Source: Holophagales bacterium
GTDB lineage: Bacteria > Acidobacteriota > Thermoanaerobaculia > UBA5066
DNA: 64,000 bases
Direction of reading: 5' to 3'
Assembly (NCBI GenBank): GCA_016719485.1
Contig: JADJZB010000009.1
Location: 62,001 to 126,000 of the forward strand
The notes under the pieces are model-generated. The model saw only the letters and a program-made list of their open reading frames with translations. It searched no databases and was not told where the DNA came from. Within the stretch, counting starts at the first letter, position 1; the number at the start of each line of letters is the position of its first letter. Made by a program: the position numbers and the translations under genes. This document shows positions 41,361 through 50,829 of this stretch, one piece after another.

Positions 41361-44300
41361 CTACCTCACCGGGTAGGCCGGTCTCGCCGGGAAGGTGAAC
41401 GGCCTTTCGGCGATCTCCTTCTTCAGCACCTCGACCGCCTTCTCGAGCTGGAGGTCCTTGCCGGCGGAGGCCGAGGCGGGGTCGTTCTCGAGGAGGACGT
41501 CGGGGTCGGCGCCGTGGTTCTCGACGAGCCAGTGGCCGTCGCGCCCGTAGAAGGAGTTGTTCGACTGGTGGACCGTCCCGCCGTCGACCGTCGGCTGGCC
41601 GTTCACGATCCCGACGAGGCCTCCCCACGACGGGACGCCGATGACCGTCCCGAGCTTCGCCGCCTTGAAGTGCTCGACGAAGGCCTCGCCGTCCGAGCCG
41701 TTGTACTCGTTCGTCAGGAGGGCGAAGCGGGCCCTCGAGGCGCCGGGCGGATAGGCGAAGGGCTCCATGTTCTTCAGGACGTTGAAGGCGGTCAGCTTCC
41801 GCTGGAGCTTGTCGATGACGAAGTACTCGACCCACCCGCCCCCGTTGCCGCGGACGTCGATCACGAGCCCCTTGCGGTCGTGGAAGGCGCGGTAGAAGCG
41901 GTCGAACTGCGCGATGTTCTCGGCCCCCATCGCGGTGAGGTGGAGGTAGCCCATCTCGCCGCCGGAGGCTTTCTCGACGAACGCGAGGTTCTTCGCGACC
42001 CAGCGGTCGTAGCGGAGGTCGTACTCGCTGCGCAGCGGCTCGACCTCGACGACGCGGCTGCCCTTCCCGTCGGCCGCGGGGCCGACCGTGAGCCGGACCT
42101 TCTGCCCCTTCGCCACCTGCAGGTGCCGGTACGGGTTGTCGGGAACAGCCAGGTCGATGCCGTCGATGGCGAGGAGGTATTCGCCCTCCTTCACGTTGAC
42201 GTCGGGACGCGCGAGCGGCGCCGCCAGGTCGCCCGTGGTGCCCGAGGGGCGGAAGACGGAGCGGAAGACGAAGCGCCCGCCCGCGGCGGCGGCGAGGTCG
42301 GCGCCGAGGCGCCCGGTGAAGACGAGCGGCTCGGGGCCTTCTTCGGGCCGGTGTCGCCGCCGCCCACGTAGGTGTGCGAGACGCAGAGCTCGCCCACCAT
42401 CTGCGAGAGGAGCCAGTTCAGCTCGCTGCGCGAACTGAGCGCGGGGACCATGGCCCTGTAGGCCGCGCCCATCGCCTTCCAGTCGCGGCCGTGCATGTTC
42501 GGGTCGTAGAAGAAGTCCCGGTACCAGCGCCATGCGTCGTCGAAGACCTGGAGCCACTCGTCGCGGGGGTTCACGCGGACGACGACGCGGTCGAGGACGA
42601 GCGCCGTGCCGAGGGCCTTGCCGGAGAAGACCTTCTCGAGCGGCGAGGCGTGGAACGCCGCCCCCTTCTTCACGACGGCGTGCTCGCCGTTCGGGGAGAG
42701 CCGCCAGTCGGAGACGTTCCCTTCGAGCGCGACCTCCTTCTGCGCCGCGACGTCGAAGACGCGCAGGCCGAGGAGCTCCTTTCCGAAGGCGGGCGAGAAG
42801 AGCTGTTCGATCTCGTCCTCGCCGTACTCCTCGGTCGAGCCCCAGGTGACGTAACCCTTGCCGGCCTTCAGGTGGAAGTAGGTGCCGGCCTTGACCGGGA
42901 GCGGGAAGAGCCTTGAGGACAGGCCCTCCACGTCGACCACGACCTTCGGGATGGGGGGCGTCTTCGGAGCGTCCTTTGCGACCTTCGATCCCTTCGCGTC
43001 CTTCGGCCCGACCTTCGCCCCTTCGGGCGCGGGCTCCGGGCCCTTCGCCTCGTCCTTCGGGGCCTTCTCGAACGGCGGCTTCTGCCCGGCGCGGAGCTGG
43101 ACGGCGACGGGCATCACCGGCTTCGGGATCACGTGGTTGTCCTCGAAGACGTCGATGCGGCTCGTGAAGCTGCGGTACGACAGGAAGTAGAGGAGCTCTC
43201 CCTTCGCGTCGAACGACGGGTTCACCGAGTGGTAGAAGCCGTCGGTCACCGGGGTCGTCCTGCCGGTCGCGAGCTCGTGGAGCCAGATCCGCCCGTTGCG
43301 GTTCGGCCCGATGTGCGTGTAGGCGACCCAGGCCCCGTCGGGAGACCACGAGTAGTCGGAGATCTCCCACGAGAACTCGTCGTTGGCGAGCTGTTTCGAC
43401 TCGGCGATCTTCGTCCGCTTCTTCGTCGCCACGTCGACGACGAAGATCCGGAGGTCCTTGTCGCCGAAGAGGAGCTTCGTCCCGTCGGGCGACCACTCGG
43501 CGTGGTAGGCGGTCCGGTCGAGGTCGGTCGTCAGCGCTTCCCACGGCTGGTCGCCGGAGACGCCCGTCACGTAGAGCTGGTACTCGCCGGTCCGGTCCGA
43601 GAAGAAGGCCACCTTCGTCCCGTCGGGCGAGAAGCGGGGAAAGCGCTCGCGGCTCTTCGGCGCGCGCGTCAGGTTGCGCGTCCCCCCGTTCTCCTCCGTG
43701 GAGACGAGGAAGACGTCGCCGCGCGCCTCGAAGGCGGTCCACCTGCCGTCACTGGAGACGGCCATCGACTGGATCGTCTCCTTCGCGCTGACGGCGCGCT
43801 CGCCGACGGCCCACTGGTCGCTCGGGACGTCGATCTCGACCCTCTCGACCTTCGACGTCGCGACGTCCATCCGGTAGAGGACGCCGGCCCGGGTGAAGAC
43901 GACCGTCTTCCCGTCGGTCGACGGCATCTGGACGTCGAAGTCCTCGTACGCCGTGACGGGCGAGGCGGCCTTCGTCACCGGGTCGAGGCGCCAGAGGTTC
44001 GCGACCCCCTTCGAGGCGCGGTCCGTCACGAAGAGGAGGCCGCCGCCGGCCCACATCGGGTAGGAGTTCTTTCCGACGTAGTCGGTGAGGAGGGTGTAGC
44101 TGTTCGCCTTGAAATCGTGGAGCCAGATGTCCTGAAACGCTCCCCCCTTGTAGCGCTTCCAGTAGTACTCCTCGTCGCCGCGACGGTTGTAGGCGAGCTT
44201 CGTCCCGTCGGGGGAGTAAGAGGCGACGACACCCCGCTCGGGCGGCAGGGGCTCGGGGAGCTCCCCTTCGGGGGAGACCGAGAAGAGCCTCGGGACGGGC

Positions 44301-44715
44301 CGGAAGGTCGACTCGTGCCCTGAGCGGAAGACGACCTTCTTCCCGTCGGGCGCCCAGGTGACGGGCGAGGCGTTCCCGGTGAACGTCAGGCGTTTCGGGA
44401 CGCCGCCCGCCATCGGCATCAGGTAGACCTCGTTCGGGCCGTCGTAGGCGGCGCGGAAGGCGAGCCACCTACCGTCGGGGGAGACCTTCGGCGCCTCCTC
44501 GTGCCCGGGTGCGTCGTCATCCGGACGGCGGTGCCTCCCGCGAGCGGGACGCGGAAGAGGTCCCCCTCCCAGGAGAGGACGACGACGTCGCCGCGGACGT
44601 CCGGGGTCCTCACGAACCGCGCAGGGACGGCGGAGGCGGGAAGGGCGAAGAGCGGGACGAGGAGGGAGAGGAGGGATGGGGCGGTGAATCGGCGTACGTT
44701 CAGCGTGAAGGCCAC
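41361..44715 (-). pseudogene. Tricorn-like S41 protease, two frameshifts
   Basis: Starting at ATG 44715 with a Sec signal, the protein has a WD/PD40-like beta-propeller of many SPDG blades, a tricorn core region, a PDZ-like domain (EGEYLLAIDGIDLAVPDNPY) and a C-terminal S41 protease domain with the nucleophile serine in NEYNGSDGEAF and ENHGADPDVLLENDP. Total length would be about 1,117 residues, normal for tricorn-like proteases. The frame breaks near 44510 (after RMTTHPG) and near 42345 (after GGGDTGPKK). The largest pieces are 42191-44500 and 41361-42340. One-base indels are the likely cause. It probably degrades peptides in the periplasm. Confidence 0.78.
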
Positions 44716-45167
44716 GCCTGGACGATACGGCCGCCCGCGGGGAAGGTTCGAGCCTGAGACGGTGCTTCAGTGGACGTCGTATCGAATCGCCACGGCGACG
44801 ACCTGGCGGCTGTAGACGGGGCGTGGTAGCGGACCCACCAGGACCCGCTGATGTACGTCCCCACCCTCTTCGTCCGGTCGTGGACGACGACCGCCGCGTC
44901 GGCGCCGAGCCTGGCGGACTCGGTCCGGAGCGCCTTTTCGATGGAATCGACCGAAGTGTCGGGGGATGGCGAGAGGAAGACCTCCCCGATCTGGTCATGC
45001 GGGCGCGTCGGCTCCTTCCGGAGGATCTCGACGGAGGAGGGATTGGTCGGCGGGGCCTGTGGGACGCCGATGTAGCGCTCGGAGGAGGCGTGAACGGTGG
45101 CACATCCGGTGAGGGCGAGTGCCGGGAGGAGGAGCAGGAGCGCGAAGGCACGGCGGGGCGTTCTCAT
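44700..45167 (-). CDS. Small lipoprotein of unknown function, probable frameshifted end
   Basis: Start ATG 45167; signal peptide with lipobox LTGC (Cys21). The mature part has QIGEVFLSPSPDTSVDSIEKALRTE and GADAAVVVHDRTKRVGTYIS, a compact domain seen in small outer-membrane lipoproteins of unknown role. As read, the frame runs on to 44700. Adding one C at the CCCC run near 44817 would give the better end VYSRQVVAVAIRYDVH with stop at 44766-44768, so the true gene is probably 44766-45167. It lies upstream of the tricorn gene on the same strand. Confidence 0.7.
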   Translation of the reverse strand: MRTPRRAFALLLLLPALALTGCATVHASSERYIGVPQAPPTNPSSVEILRKEPTRPHDQIGEVFLSPSPDTSVDSIEKALRTESARLGADAAVVVHDRTKRVGTYISGSWWVRYHAPSTAARSSPWRFDTTSTEAPSQARTFPAGGRIVQAWPSR

Positions 45168-45273
45168 TGGGTCCTCCGTTCCTCGATATCGACGCAGGAT
45201 GCGTGCCGGGGGTTGACCCCGCCGCGTGTCTCCTGTCTTGGACGCCGCAGACGAAGAGACGGAGAATGGAGGG

Positions 45274-46929
45274 ATGGTTCTTCCGGGAGTCCCGGCGGCC
45301 TTCGTCCTGGCGCTCGTTGCCGGCCTCGGCCTGGCACTCGGTTCCGTGAAGCTCCGCGGTGTCGGGCTGTCGACGGCCGGCGTCCTCTTCGTCGGCCTCC
45401 TCGTCGGGCATCTCGGCGTCGAGGTCGAGCCGGCTGTCCTGGAGTTCGTGCGGGACTTCGGCCTGATCCTCTTCGTCACCTCGATCGGCCTCCAGGTCGG
45501 TCCCGGTTTCGTCGCCTCGCTCCGGCGGAGCGGCCTGAAGCTGAACCTCCTGGCAGCGTCGGTCGTCCTCTCGGGGGTCGCCCTCGCGGCCGCCGCCCAC
45601 CTCGTGCTCGGCGTCGAGCTCCCGGCGGTCGTCGGCATCCTCTCGGGCGCGACGACGAACACCCCGAGCCTCGCCGCCGCCCAGCAGGCGCTCCGGGAGG
45701 TCGCGGGAGACGCCGCCGCCGTCGCCCGGGCCGCGACGGTCCCTCCGCTCGGCTACGCGGTGTCCTATCCCTTCGGCGTCGCGGGAGTCATCCTCGCGAT
45801 GCTCGCCCTGAAGCTCGCGTTCCGGGTCTCGCTCCCCGTCGAGGAGAAGCTCCTGCAGCGATCGCTCCGGAGCGAGGCGCCGCCCCTCCACCGCGCGAAC
45901 CTCGAGGTGACGAACCCGAACCTCGACGGCCTCCTCCTCGAGAAGCTCCCGTTCGCCGACCGGACCGGCCTCGTCGTCTCGCGCGTCCACCACGACGGCG
46001 TCCTCGTGGTCCCCGGCCACGACACGCGCCTCGCGCTCGGGGACGTCCTCCTCGCCGTCGGGCCGAGAAAGGACCTCGACGACCTGAAGCTCCTCGTCGG
46101 AAGGGAGAGCGATCTCGACCTGACGAGCCTCCCGACGCCGATCACGAGCAAGCGGCTCATCGTGACGCGCAAGGAGGTCGTCGGGAGGACCCTCGGCGAG
46201 CTCGGCCTCGCGGCGCGCTTCGGCGTGAGGATCACGCGCGTCTCCCGCGCCGAGCTCGAGATGGCGGCGTTCCCCGGCTTCGAGCTGCGCACGGGCGACG
46301 CGCTCCTGGCGGTCGGCGCGCCGGAGGACATCCGGAAGGCCGCGGCCGAGGTGGGTGACTCGCCCCGCGACCTCAACTACCCGCACCTCGTCCCGGTCTT
46401 TCTCACGATCGCCCTCGGCGTTGCGGTGGGCCTCCTTCCGATCCACCTCCAGGGGATGCCCGCGCCGGTGAAGCTCGGCCTCGCCGGCGGCCCGCTCCTC
46501 GTCGCGATCCTCCTCTCCCGTCTCGGCCGGGTCGGGCCGCTCGTCTTCTGGCTCCCCATCAGCGCGAACTTCATGCTCCGCGAGATCGGCATCGCGCTCT
46601 TTCTCGCGGCGGTCGGCCTCCGCTCGGGCGCCGGCTTCGTGGAGACGCTCGTGAAGGGGCCGGGGCTGACCTGGATGGCGATCGGCGCGGGGATCACGCT
46701 CGTGCCGATCCTCGTCGTCGGGGCGATCGCGCGCGCTGCGTTCCGGATCAACTTCCTCACGCTGACCGGTGTGATCGCAGGGAGCATGACCGACCCGCCC
46801 GCCCTCGCGTTCGCGAACGGCCTTGCCGGCTCCGACGCGCCGACGCTCGGCTACGTTTCGGTCTATCCGCTCACGATGATCCTGCGCATCGTCGCGGCGG
46901 AAGTGCTCGTCCTCCTCCTGGCGCGCTGA
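45274..46929 (+). CDS. AspT/YidE-type transporter with TrkA-C domains
   Basis: This 551-residue membrane protein has two blocks of about five helices flanking a cytoplasmic region with two RCK_C (TrkA-C) domains (about 195-370; EVTNPNLDGLLLEKLPFADR, then VTRKEVVGRTLGELGLAAR). Both membrane blocks contain GGATTNTP- or GSMTDPPAL-type re-entrant motifs (ILSGATTNTPSLAAAQQAL; VIAGSMTDPPALAFANGL), the mark of the aspartate:alanine exchanger/YidE family. The substrate is not determined. ATG 45274 is chosen because homology starts at LPGVPAAFVLALVAG; GTG 45226 is an alternative. It overlaps yeiH by one base (TGATG). Confidence 0.85.
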   Translation: MVLPGVPAAFVLALVAGLGLALGSVKLRGVGLSTAGVLFVGLLVGHLGVEVEPAVLEFVRDFGLILFVTSIGLQVGPGFVASLRRSGLKLNLLAASVVLSGVALAAAAHLVLGVELPAVVGILSGATTNTPSLAAAQQALREVAGDAAAVARAATVPPLGYAVSYPFGVAGVILAMLALKLAFRVSLPVEEKLLQRSLRSEAPPLHRANLEVTNPNLDGLLLEKLPFADRTGLVVSRVHHDGVLVVPGHDTRLALGDVLLAVGPRKDLDDLKLLVGRESDLDLTSLPTPITSKRLIVTRKEVVGRTLGELGLAARFGVRITRVSRAELEMAAFPGFELRTGDALLAVGAPEDIRKAAAEVGDSPRDLNYPHLVPVFLTIALGVAVGLLPIHLQGMPAPVKLGLAGGPLLVAILLSRLGRVGPLVFWLPISANFMLREIGIALFLAAVGLRSGAGFVETLVKGPGLTWMAIGAGITLVPILVVGAIARAAFRINFLTLTGVIAGSMTDPPALAFANGLAGSDAPTLGYVSVYPLTMILRIVAAEVLVLLLAR

Positions 46930-47873
46930 TGCCGGGAGTGTCCGATCGCCACAGGGCGGTCCTCTTCTTCGTCCTCGCTGCCGCGTGCCTCCTTCCGTGG
47001 GTCGGTCCCGCGACGGCGCTCGCGGCCGGGGTCCTCTTCAGCCTGGCCGTGGGGAACCCCGCGCCGGCGAAGACGGCCCTCTGGAGCAAGGTGCTCCTCC
47101 AGGCGTCGGTGGTCGGGCTGGGGTTCGGTCTGAGCCTCGGGACCGTGATGCGTGTCGGTGGCCGGTCGGCGATCTACACGATCGTCGGGATCGCGCTGAC
47201 GCTGGCCGTGGGAACGCTCCTCGGCCGCCTCGCCGGGACGGCCGAGCCCCTCTCGACGCTGATCTCGTTCGGCACGGCGATCTGCGGGGGAAGCGCGATC
47301 GCGGCGATGGCCCCGGTCGTGAAGGCGAAGAGCGACGAGATCGCCGTCTCGCTGGCGACCGTCTTCACCCTGAACGCCACGGCGCTGCTCCTCTTCCCGG
47401 CCGTCGGACGGCTCGTTCCGCTCGACCAGGGGCAGTTCGGGCTCTGGGCGGCGCTCGCGATCCACGACACGTCGAGCGTCGTCGGCGCGGCCTCGGCTTA
47501 CGGGAAGGAGGCGCTCGCGGTGGCGACGACCGTGAAGCTGACGCGGGCGCTCTGGATCATGCCGTGCGTCCTCCTGGCCGCGCTCCTCTTCCGCTCGGAA
47601 GAGAAGCCGAAGTTCCCGCTCTTCGTCGCCGGCTTCGTCGCCGCCGCCGCCGTGAGGACTCTCCTTCCTTCGCTCCAGCCGCTCTGGGACACCCTCGTCG
47701 CGGTGGCGCGCCAGTCGCTCGTCCTGACGCTCTTCCTGATCGGGACGGGCCTCACGCGCGATGTCCTCCGGAGGGTCGGCATCCGTCCCCTCGCCCAGGG
47801 GGCGGTTCTCTGGCTCCTGGTGAGCGCCGGGACGCTCGCCGCGATCGTCACGGGCCTCATTCCGCCCCTCTGA
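46929..47873 (+). CDS. YeiH family putative sulfate exporter
   Basis: This 314-residue UPF0324/YeiH protein has about ten membrane helices. FSLAVGNPAP, ISFGTAICGGSAIAAMAPVV and WAALAIHDTSSVVGAASAYG are the conserved blocks of the family, which is annotated as a putative anion (sulfate) exporter. It is coupled to the AspT-like gene. Its last 54 bases and the terminator behind it are nearly duplicated at 50746-50820. Confidence 0.9.
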   Translation: MPGVSDRHRAVLFFVLAAACLLPWVGPATALAAGVLFSLAVGNPAPAKTALWSKVLLQASVVGLGFGLSLGTVMRVGGRSAIYTIVGIALTLAVGTLLGRLAGTAEPLSTLISFGTAICGGSAIAAMAPVVKAKSDEIAVSLATVFTLNATALLLFPAVGRLVPLDQGQFGLWAALAIHDTSSVVGAASAYGKEALAVATTVKLTRALWIMPCVLLAALLFRSEEKPKFPLFVAGFVAAAAVRTLLPSLQPLWDTLVAVARQSLVLTLFLIGTGLTRDVLRRVGIRPLAQGAVLWLLVSAGTLAAIVTGLIPPL

Positions 47874-47894
47874 GGAGACCGGGGGCGTTGCCCC
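47820..47894 (+). repeat. 75-bp direct repeat, copy 1 (yeiH 3' end)
   Basis: This copy covers the last codons of yeiH (VSAGTLAAIVTGLIPPL), the stop, and most of the terminator hairpin. It matches 50746-50820 at 71 of 75 positions; all four differences fall in the last five codons and three are silent or nearly so. The two copies bracket a 2.85-kb segment. Confidence 0.9.
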
Positions 47895-47898
47895 CGGT
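47878..47898 (+). terminator. Hairpin terminator after yeiH
   Basis: ACCGGGGGC-GTT-GCCCCCGGT forms a perfect 9-bp stem with a 3-base loop, 5 bases after the yeiH stop. No T-run follows. Confidence 0.65.
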
Positions 47899-48152
47899 GA
47901 AGGCCGCGGGCGACATCGCGAACGGAAGGGTCTTGTCGGCCGGTCCCTGGCTATCGGGACGCGGACAGGTCAGATCGGCTTTCCGGAGACGCTCTGTCGA
48001 GGTGTGGGGAGACGCCCAGCGAACCTCCGGGGTTCCGGTCCTTCCCCGGGCACTGTCGGAACGGGACGTCGGAGGAACCGTGCCGTGGTAGAGGCGTTCA
48101 TTGAAACGGCTCGCGTCAGAATTGATACAGTTGTTCAAGACGCCCCGAGCGC

Positions 48153-48158
48153 TTGACA
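48153..48158 (+). promoter_or_regulatory. Perfect TTGACA -35 hexamer next to a G tract
   Basis: TTGACA is followed after five bases by 17 consecutive G. The best -10-like sequence (CAGAAT, 48195-48200) is 36 bases downstream, 19 without the G tract. A promoter for the 48243 gene is likely nearby, but its active spacing is unclear. Confidence 0.35.
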
Positions 48159-48163
48159 ATTCC

Positions 48164-48180
48164 GGGGGGGGGGGGGGGGG
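48164..48180. repeat. Homopolymeric G17 tract
   Basis: Seventeen consecutive G residues lie upstream of the cysteine-rich peptide gene and 5 bases after a TTGACA hexamer. Tracts of this length are prone to slippage, so they can be phase-variable, and their length in the assembly may be inexact. Confidence 0.8.
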
Positions 48181-48242
48181 AGCCGCGGCGCAGACAGAAT
48201 CGACTTATGGAGCGGTTCGCGGCCGACTAAGAGGAGAGAACG

Positions 48243-48542
48243 ATGGCGAAGACGACCATAGCTGGCATTCTTGTCGTGATGTTGCTTGTGTGCGGATGGA
48301 CGGCCGAGGCTGCGATTTGCAAGGATGCAAACGGCAATCCGATCCCCTGCGAGCAGGATCCAGGCGGCGGCGGGGGCGGCAACCTCTGCTGGTCCGGAAG
48401 CTGTGTGCGTTGCGCCGTGCAATGCAGCGAGTTCGGAGGCTGCTGGAACATCTGCGACTACATGACGGCGAATGGCGGATGTGCTTGCTTCTTTGAAAGC
48501 GGTTCGTGCAGCGAGGGAGGTACATGCACCTACGTCCCGTAG
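48243..48542 (+). CDS. Secreted cysteine-rich peptide (12 Cys)
   Basis: This 99-residue protein has a Sec signal (about 1-23, cut after AEA). The mature part of about 76 residues has 12 cysteines, a G6 run (DPGGGGGGNLCW) and clustered pairs (CVRCAVQCSEFGGC, NGGCACFFESGSC), enough for six disulfides. I do not recognise the family. A toxin, bacteriocin-like peptide, surface knot protein or modified peptide precursor are all possible. GAGAGAAC precedes ATG 48243. It overlaps the large secreted protein gene by 19 bases. Its G+C and codon use are lower than the surrounding genes, consistent with recent acquisition. Confidence 0.72.
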   Translation: MAKTTIAGILVVMLLVCGWTAEAAICKDANGNPIPCEQDPGGGGGGNLCWSGSCVRCAVQCSEFGGCWNICDYMTANGGCACFFESGSCSEGGTCTYVP

Positions 48543-50721
48543 GGCTCCGCGTGTCGCGGCGGCTTCTGCTGCTGTTCGGGATCGCTGCGTTTACAGGGGA
48601 GATCACGGCCGAGAGCGTTCTAGTGGCTGTTCGGGTGCACGGCAAAGAAGGCGCGCCAGCTCGAGGATTCGTCGTTGCGAAGGCCTCGGACGGTCGGGCG
48701 GCCCCGTCGAGGTCCCATTCAGCTGCGGCAGGCAGGAACCATGCTCCGTGCGATTCGATCTGCCTGGAGCCGCGGGATGGGCGATCTCGATCGATGCTCC
48801 CGGATACTGGTCGTGGCCGGAGACCGTCTCTTCGGGTGGGTCCTTCGGCATCTGGCCAGCAGCGATTCTCGGTGGAGAACTCCGCCTTCAGGTCGCAGGA
48901 GAGGTCGGCGAGATCACAGCGAGGTTTGTGCCATCGCCCGGCTCGAAGGGTCTGGAAGGCTTTCCCGCTGAGGGCGGCGTGTCGTGCCCGGTGCAGGAGA
49001 ACAGATTCCGCTGCGTCGTTCCCGCGGGCACCTTCGACCTGCGTTTCCGTGCCAAGGGCCACGTCAGCGTCTATCGATGGGGCCAGACGATCGCCCCGGG
49101 AGCAATCATGCGTCTCGGGACGCTCGAGCTGAGGCGAGGAGCGTCACTGGTCGGCAAGGTGGTGTCGAACGAACGAGACGCCCCGAAGCCCGGTTCCTGC
49201 AAAGTCCGGCTCGAGCCACCGGGCGTCTCCGGCACGAAACGCCAGGGCGATCCCGACCACAATGGGTCGGGCGTGGACGCTCGGGGTTTCTTCCACCTGG
49301 AGGTCGTTCCGCCCGGAAACTGGGTGATCGTCGCAGAGCAGGAGGGCTTCGCCCAGGCCCGACGTCCGGCGAATGTTCTGGAAGGAATGGAGGCGAATCT
49401 GAAGGAGCCGCTCGTTCTCTCCAGGCCGGCGCGGATCGCGCTGACGCTGCTGCCGCCCCAGGACCCAGGCGGGAAGCCCTGGATGGTCGAGCTGCTCGAA
49501 TCGAGAGAGGCAGCGCGGGCAGAGACCGTCGCGTCGGCGCCCGCCTCGCTCGGAGGTGCGTGGTCGAGGGACGGCCTCGCTTCCGGCCGTCGAATGATGA
49601 TCCGTGTCCGCACGTCGGAGGGGCACGCCTGGTGGGCTGACGCAACCGCCTTCGAGCTGGCCGGGCCGATCCACCGACGGGTTCTCGATCTCGGGCTCGA
49701 GGAGGTGAGGGGGACCGTGCGCCTCGGGGACCAGCCCCTGGCCGGGCGTCTGACGTTCGGAGCTCCGGACGAGAATCTGTCGATCGAGATCCGGTCGGCG
49801 GTCGACGGCTCGCTCGAAGGTCACCTTCCGCGGCTCGGTAAGTGGCATGTTGACGTCGCGAGCGAGCAGCCGTCGGTACACCGGCAGATCGATGTGGAGA
49901 TCCGCCGGGGAGGGGATGGTCGCGGGCGCCTGGAAATCGTTCTCGAGGACCGCGCGCTGACGGGCGAGATCGTCGACGAGAACGACAAGCACCTCGACAG
50001 GGCGATCCTCAAGATCTCACCGAAAGCCGGGGGTCGCCGCGAAGTGGTGCAGGAGAGAGTCGAAGGCGGCCTCTTTCGGCTCACGGGCTTCGAACCAGGG
50101 GACTATCTCCTGCGCGCGGAAGGACCGGGCCGGGTCAGCGAGACGGTGGTCGCAGAGATCGCTCCCGATGGGTCCTCGCCGTTCCTGAAGATCGTAGCCG
50201 TCCGCGAGGCCCAGATTGCACTTCGATTGGTGACCGAACAGGGCAGCCCGATCCCTTCGGCAAGCGTGAACATCCTCCGCACGACCCTGTTTCCAGGCCT
50301 GACCTCGATCTCGGAGCGAACGGACGCGACAGGAAGGGTCTCGTTCCGGACACAACCGGGTGCTTCCCATCAGTGTTTTGCCTTCGCGCAGGAGGGATGG
50401 CCGGTCCACGTGTTCTCGGTGACGCCTGGCCTTGAGGAGCAGCAGGTCATCATTCCTGGGGCAACTGGGACGATCCAGGTCGAAAGGCCCGCCCCGAAGA
50501 ACAGTGAGACGTTCCTTCTATGGCGGGGTCCCTGCTTCCTGCCGCTCCAACTCCTCCAGATGTTCACACGGGGCAATGAGACCCGGTTCCCGGGAATGGC
50601 CCCGGGCGACTATCGCTTTTGCCGACACTCTCTCGGCAGCCTCGGTTCGCCAGCGCAGTGCGCGGAGGGCGTGCTTGGGCCCTACGGCGTCCTCTCCCTC
50701 GAGCTGGATAAGCATCCCTGA
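48524..50721 (+). CDS. Large secreted protein with carboxypeptidase-regulatory-like repeats, one frameshift
   Basis: The N-terminus (ATG 48524, MHLRPVGLRVSRRLLLLFGI) is a Sec signal in one frame. Near 48695 the frame must change by one base (a missing G in GGACGGTCGGG) to continue as GGPVEVPFSCGRQEPCSV and run to 50721, about 730 residues. The body is a chain of beta domains resembling carboxypeptidase regulatory-like/Ig folds (GFFHLEVVPPGNWVIVAEQE, LFRLTGFEPGDYLLRAEGPG, TDATGRVSFRTQPG). No catalytic motif is seen. It overlaps the cysteine-rich peptide gene, so the two are co-transcribed and probably work together at the surface, for example as a carrier or receptor. Confidence 0.68.
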
Positions 50722-50745
50722 CATTTCGGGAGAGGGACGGGAGGC

Positions 50746-50820
50746 GTGAGCGCCGGGACGCTCGCCGCGATCGTCACGGGCCTCATCCCGGCTCTGTGAG
50801 GAGACCGGGGGCGTTGCCCC
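50746..50820 (+). repeat. 75-bp direct repeat, copy 2 (yeiH 3'-end remnant)
   Basis: This is a diverged second copy of the yeiH tail and terminator start; it would encode VSAGTLAAIVTGLIPAL and a stop, with no gene upstream in that frame. It lies 25 bases after the large secreted protein gene. The pattern is that of an attachment-site-like duplication or the stump of a second yeiH. Confidence 0.9.
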
Positions 50821-50829
50821 GTTCCCTGC

